DNA of 64,000 nucleotides from Glandiceps talaboti (taxonomy: Eukaryota; Hemichordata; Enteropneusta; Spengelidae). The stretch is from the NCBI RefSeq assembly GCF_964340395.1, contig NC_135555.1, positions 21,366,447-21,430,446 on the forward strand. The letters are read 5' to 3'. Position numbers and translations under genes: made by a program. Position 1 is the stretch's first letter. Every line of letters starts with the position of its first letter. Under the pieces are notes generated by a model. The model saw only the letters and a list, made by a program, of their open reading frames with translations. It did no database searches and had not been told where the DNA came from. Of the stretch, positions 40,242 through 46,200 are shown one piece after another.

Positions 40242-43200
40242 GAGTGGTGGTGGGGTGGTGGTGGTGGTGGTGGTAGAAGTAGTAGTGGGGTAGTGGTGAG
40301 TGGTGGCAGAGACAGTGGTTGAGGTGGAGGTGGTTATATCCCTTTTGTACCAACAAAATGTTTTTTCTACAGTTTATATTGACACCTATCTAGATATTGT
40401 TCTTCTGACATCAACGTTAAATTAGTGGAAACTCATTTCTATTTCATCACCATGGTAATATATACTAAAACACTACATGAGGACTAAGCATCCACACAGA
40501 ACACTTGAAAGGTACGACATGAATCATTCAGATATTATAGATCTTACATGTACATAGTTTTACTGTTATGAAGTCTGTAGCATGTGTTTAGCTTATGTAA
40601 ATAGACTCTACAAAGGGCCGATACCTGTGGAATTGAACCTGGAAAGGAACATAATCCATTATACCAGGCATACACCACAAATATGGAATATATACATCAC
40701 AACAATGCATATCTATGTCACTGGTTCTGCTGTGTTCAAAATACAAGTCAAAACATTCAAAATTGCCATTATTTCCCCCAATTTTTCTTTGATATTACTA
40801 GCAGTGGTATAATTATGTTATTCTCCGATATTTTTTCTTCATTCAGCTGGAAAATACTCATGACTTATTAGATGGTTCTCCCTACTTGTCTATCAACTTG
40901 TGGTGACAAAGGCCCCTTAGGTCACTCATATTTTCCTTGGCTGAACGAAAAAAAATATTTGGGAACAATACCTAATTATACCATGTACAAGCCAAGTAAT
41001 TCTATGTCACTCAAATTCATGTCTACATAACTACTTCTGAAGTGCTTCAAATATGAATCAAATCCAAATCACTATTTTTCCTGATTTTTTTTTTTATATA
41101 AATGATCCTTTAACTTTAAGTTTAGGATGTATGATTATATTATTTGCTAATATTTTTCTTCATTCAACTCAAAAATATTTGAGTCATAATCTAATTATTT
41201 TGTCACTACTTGACTTGCAACTCATAGTGACAAGGCCCCTTAGGTCACTCACATTTTCTTTGGCTGAACAAAGAAAAGTATTGGCAAATGCTATCTACAA
41301 ATGCAACTACATGTACATGACCGTCTCATAGCTCTACCGCGTAATACATGCACGATGTCCATGGTGTTGACTACAGAACATCTTGTATTCCACTACTAAT
41401 CTTTATTGAATTCTGCTATTTTGAGATATTGGCTTAAATTGAAAATAAATATCATTGTCAATATTGAACAAGCTTTTAATAAAATTAAAAATCTGTTGAG
41501 ATAGTAATTGATCACATGTATTCATGGCGATATCAAAATGCACTCAGACACTGCTGCCAATGGTCGTCTTCAAGCAATGCATGTAACAAATACATGTAGC
41601 ACAGATTAATCCTTTCATCCTTGTTGTTAATATTCTTATAAGACAAGTCTTCATTGAAGACACACCACCCTTACAATACCCCACAAGTGCTTTTAACATT
41701 AATAGTGGAAGTTACACTTTATATGGTTGAATGAATGAGATTCATTCAATATAAATATTTGCATGAAGGCTGAGTTTACATTTAGTAAGATCTATATTAT
41801 TTACAAAAGACCCCCCCCCCCCCCCACCACCACCACCACCACCACCACCACCACCATCACTTCCATTGAAATGTCACCAATATAGCCAAACTCAATGTTG
41901 TGGTCAAAACAAAGCTTACATATTGATCACTACATAAGGTATCATGTTTGTCAACACTAAAAGAGTATTTCACAGACAGCCATTGAACTTTAAACGTACA
42001 GGTACATGTATGATTAGGCTATTGATTTCAATTGGTTCAACAGACTGCTACTACTACTACTACCTTATAAATTTGGTAGTCTGGATACAATATTTAGTAG
42101 TCTATGTGTCCAGGACTACTGCTAATTTGGTACTCTAGATTCAATATTTAGTAGTCTCTGTGCCCAGGACTACTGCTAATTTGGTAGTCTAGATACAATA
42201 TTTAGTAGTCTAAGTGTCCAGGACTACTGCTAATTTGGTAGTCTAGATACAATATTTAGTAGTCTATGTGCCCAGGACTACTGCTAATTTGGTAGTCTAG
42301 ATACAATATTTAGTAGTCTATGTGTCCAGGACTACTGCTAATTTGGTAGTCTAGATACAATGTTTAGTAGTCTATGTGTCCTGGACTACTGCTAATTTGG
42401 TAGTCTAGATACAATGTTTAGTAGTCTATGTGTCCTGGACTACTGCTAATTTGGTACTCTAGATTCAATATTTAGTAGTCTATGTGTCCTGGACTACTGC
42501 TAATTTGGTAGTCTAGATACAATGTTTAGTAGTCTATGTGTCCTGGACTACTGCTAATTTGGTAGTCTAGATACAATATTTAGTAGTCTATGTGCCCAGG
42601 ACTACTGCTAATTTGGTAGTATAGATACAATGTTTAGTAGTCTATGTGCCCAGGACTACTGCTAACTTCCAACCTTGGAACTCAGTGATTCTTATACTCT
42701 TGAAATAATGATAACCAAGTTTAAAAACAGTCATTTTAAATAAAACTAATATGTTATCAGACAAGTCATCACACCCAGTGACCGTAGACACAGTCTAGAG
42801 TCTATCTGTGGCTTCAAAGATCTCTCTCTATGAGAAGAGACCCAAAAGCCACAGATAGTCTCTTGCTACTCAAAACATCTTTTCCTGATTGACAATCTAG
42901 AACTACTACTACAGTTGTTACCCGTCTCTGAGTCTAGTGTGAAAATATCCCAGTCTGAATACTAGAGGTTGATGATTACATGACAAACATGACCACACCC
43001 ATTGTCTTTTGAACCCAGTTATCAATTTACAAATGTGAACTGAATTGAAGTCAATTTAAATTTCCTGACATTCATCAGTATAGAATTAAATTATTAGTGT
43101 GGAACAATATACCCGCTGTGTTGACCTAATACGTATTACACAACACTAATGAATTATATATGATGAACTTAATATCATCTCAATATACAGATAGCCTGTA

Positions 43201-46200
43201 CAAGACACAATATATGTATCAATTTATCATCATTGATTCAATCAAATAAAAGCCAAAAAAGCTGGAACAATTGTAAATTTTTTATCTATGCATTTTACAT
43301 GTATATAATGTTGATTGCAATAATATACTTATGTAGTTGAATTATCATATACATGTATCTAATTACCATTTACTTGATTGTGCATATTTATGCATATTTT
43401 CACATTTTGTACATGTCTATACATATTAAGATCCGTGTATAATTCTACCATCCTAGTTATTCATTAATTTATGTTGTTTTGAATTTTTTTTTGTATAAAA
43501 CTTATATTTTGAACTGTGAGTATAAATGGCACTGAATACAAAATGTGTAGATTCCTGACGAAAGTCATATGTGTAGCACCATAAAATAGAAATAACAGGT
43601 TTTAAATTCAATCTCATTGGGAGCAAGTTCTAGTCATTTTATATCAAACTCCTACCTATCTCCTCAAGTTCTAGTTTCCTCATAAAGTGTACATTCTCTT
43701 TAGTTGGACTGATCTTCGTTTATTTAACAAACACAAAATGTAGTCACTGTCTACTTTAATGTATTTGACACAATTGTTTATCAATGCATGGTTATACCAA
43801 CAACTTATTGGCAGGTACAGTACTAAAAATAAAACTGCTGGTTGGGGTAAGGTGATCTAAATATACATGATGATGTAGATTATATATTTATCTCTAAACA
43901 GTTGTTTGCCATGTATGCATAGTTCCCTCTGTCTCTACAGCGCCTTGATATATAAAGCCTAAAGGCCAAGGTTTCAATCCCAGGTTCTCACATTAGTATC
44001 ATCTTATCAGTGGAACCAAGTATTACATACATGTAGGATTAACTTTTTTATAGCTCTGCCAGGCAGCTGTTTTTCACACTTTAAATTTCAATCCTTTTTC
44101 TAAACAGACCTTTTAAGACTTAGGATTACAATTCTAGTTTGAAAAACAGTTGTTGGATCATGTTTATTATATCAATAATTTCTGCTTATAACTAAAAATT
44201 TAAAATTTAAATAAGTGACAGAATTTTTAGTCACTCAATTTATATTAGCAGCTGATAAAGCTGATACACTAGTCTTCCAGAAACATCGATTTGAACTTCC
44301 TGTATTTTTCTATCCTGGAGTATTTTGATGTTATTCCCCACAATTTTTCTTCATTCAGCCAAGGAAAATATGAGTGACCTAAGGGGTCTTTGTCACTAGG
44401 AGGTGATAGATGAGTAGTGACAACCCTTAGGTCACAAGTATTTTCCTACTGAATGAAGAAAAATATTGGAGAAGAACATAATCATACCAGTGCCAGGAAA
44501 TTTGGGGAAAGTAATATTGATTTTGAACATTTTGACTTATATTTCGAAAACGGCAGATCCAGTGATGTAGACACGCATTGTAATGACATAGACATGCGTT
44601 GTCGTGACATAGAACAACCAGAATATATATCACATATTTTTTGTTCTAAATGGCTCATACATGGTATAATGATTTTGCACATTAATTAATTTTATGCAAT
44701 GTATTGACTAACAAACAAGGACTTGTCATATGTTGTCAAGTAGGACGCCATGATAAAATTATTTCATAAATTAAAAATCCAAAATAATTACCCAACCCTC
44801 ATACATATGACCACTTTAAATGAACCAATTTCACTACAACTTTAGCTAAGGCCCCCCAAAAAAAGAACTGTTCTGATCACCATGAGAAAGGCGGTTTGTT
44901 CAAAATGTGGAGGTATTGCTTCGGAAACGTGTTCAAAAACTCATTTTGGATCAATGTTGTTGTAGATTAGTTTTCAGGAAGGGTAAAGTGTTTCCTAAGA
45001 CTGCCATGGGTGGTGATGTTTTGGTTATAATTGTTGATTTCAGAATTACATCGGATTGTTGAAATTGTCGTGTACCTCCGCTGTATTAGCTTGTAACTTT
45101 CGCTGTTTCTCAACTTCTCTCTTATCCAAAACACTCACCGGTAAAGGCATTTTTTGAATATCGTAAATACCTATAATAACGTCATTATTTTGTATTATGA
45201 TCATCTTAGACTAGAATATCACCATCCTGCAATGGAATATTAGTTTGCAAGTGACTGTGGCCATGACGGTAATATTCATTATTTCCATGCGGAAGGCAAG
45301 GGTATCATCAATATTACAGGCATGACCACACATTTGATTTGACGTTATAGGACAACATCAAAACATACTGGGTAACATCACTTTTTTTTACATGTAGAAT
45401 GTCATGTGTCCCCGTTCTAGCCAATGACATCATCTATGGCAACAGTGAGGTGTAATAATTGATAAGCTATTAACAGAGTAGGCCCTGTCCCCACAGTTAC
45501 CACATATTGGTTGATAAATAAGCTATTAACACAGTAGGCCCTGTCCCTTCCAGAATTGATCTGAAACTGATTTACACTGAATCTATTAAGTTAAATCAGT
45601 TCAAAACTGGTTTCTATCCCCACAAGAGTACTGAGTTTGAAATGATTCACTTTTGCATTTGTTTCAAACCAATTGTAATACTTTGAATCAGATTGAAACC
45701 ATCTTCTATAAAGGTAGTTTTGAACTGATGATTCAACCTAAATCAGATCAAACAGGTTTAGTGCATGTGAAAGTAGAAGAACCGACTTTGATTTGATTTT
45801 GATCCAATTCAACATTCCAGGACTATAGTGTTCACACTATGTATGGTTGTCATAGTTACAGCGTGGTGGTCCTCAGTAGAATCAAAGATTCATTGTTGAT
45901 GCTCTTTTTAATCATTTGCTTCTACCAAGGTAGTCATCACAATGTTGAATCCCTAAGTCTACGTCCTTAGTTTCTGTTTGGATGGAGTTAGCTAAAATAT
46001 AATCTAGAACAAAGGTGAAAATGCTTTACCTACAGTTGTATGCTTTAGATTGGAGATAAAAATAAATAAATTTAAATCTGATTTTGAATTCTAAATGTTG
46101 AACTAAAATTAATAAATGCATAAATTGTAATGTATTTCATTGAAATTTGATATCTATACTTATTATATCGTTACTTCAGATTTAATGACATTTTTAGGCT

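Noticed and set aside
42070-42663. CRISPR-like array
   Set aside because: Units are contiguous with no unique spacers, and the genome is animal.
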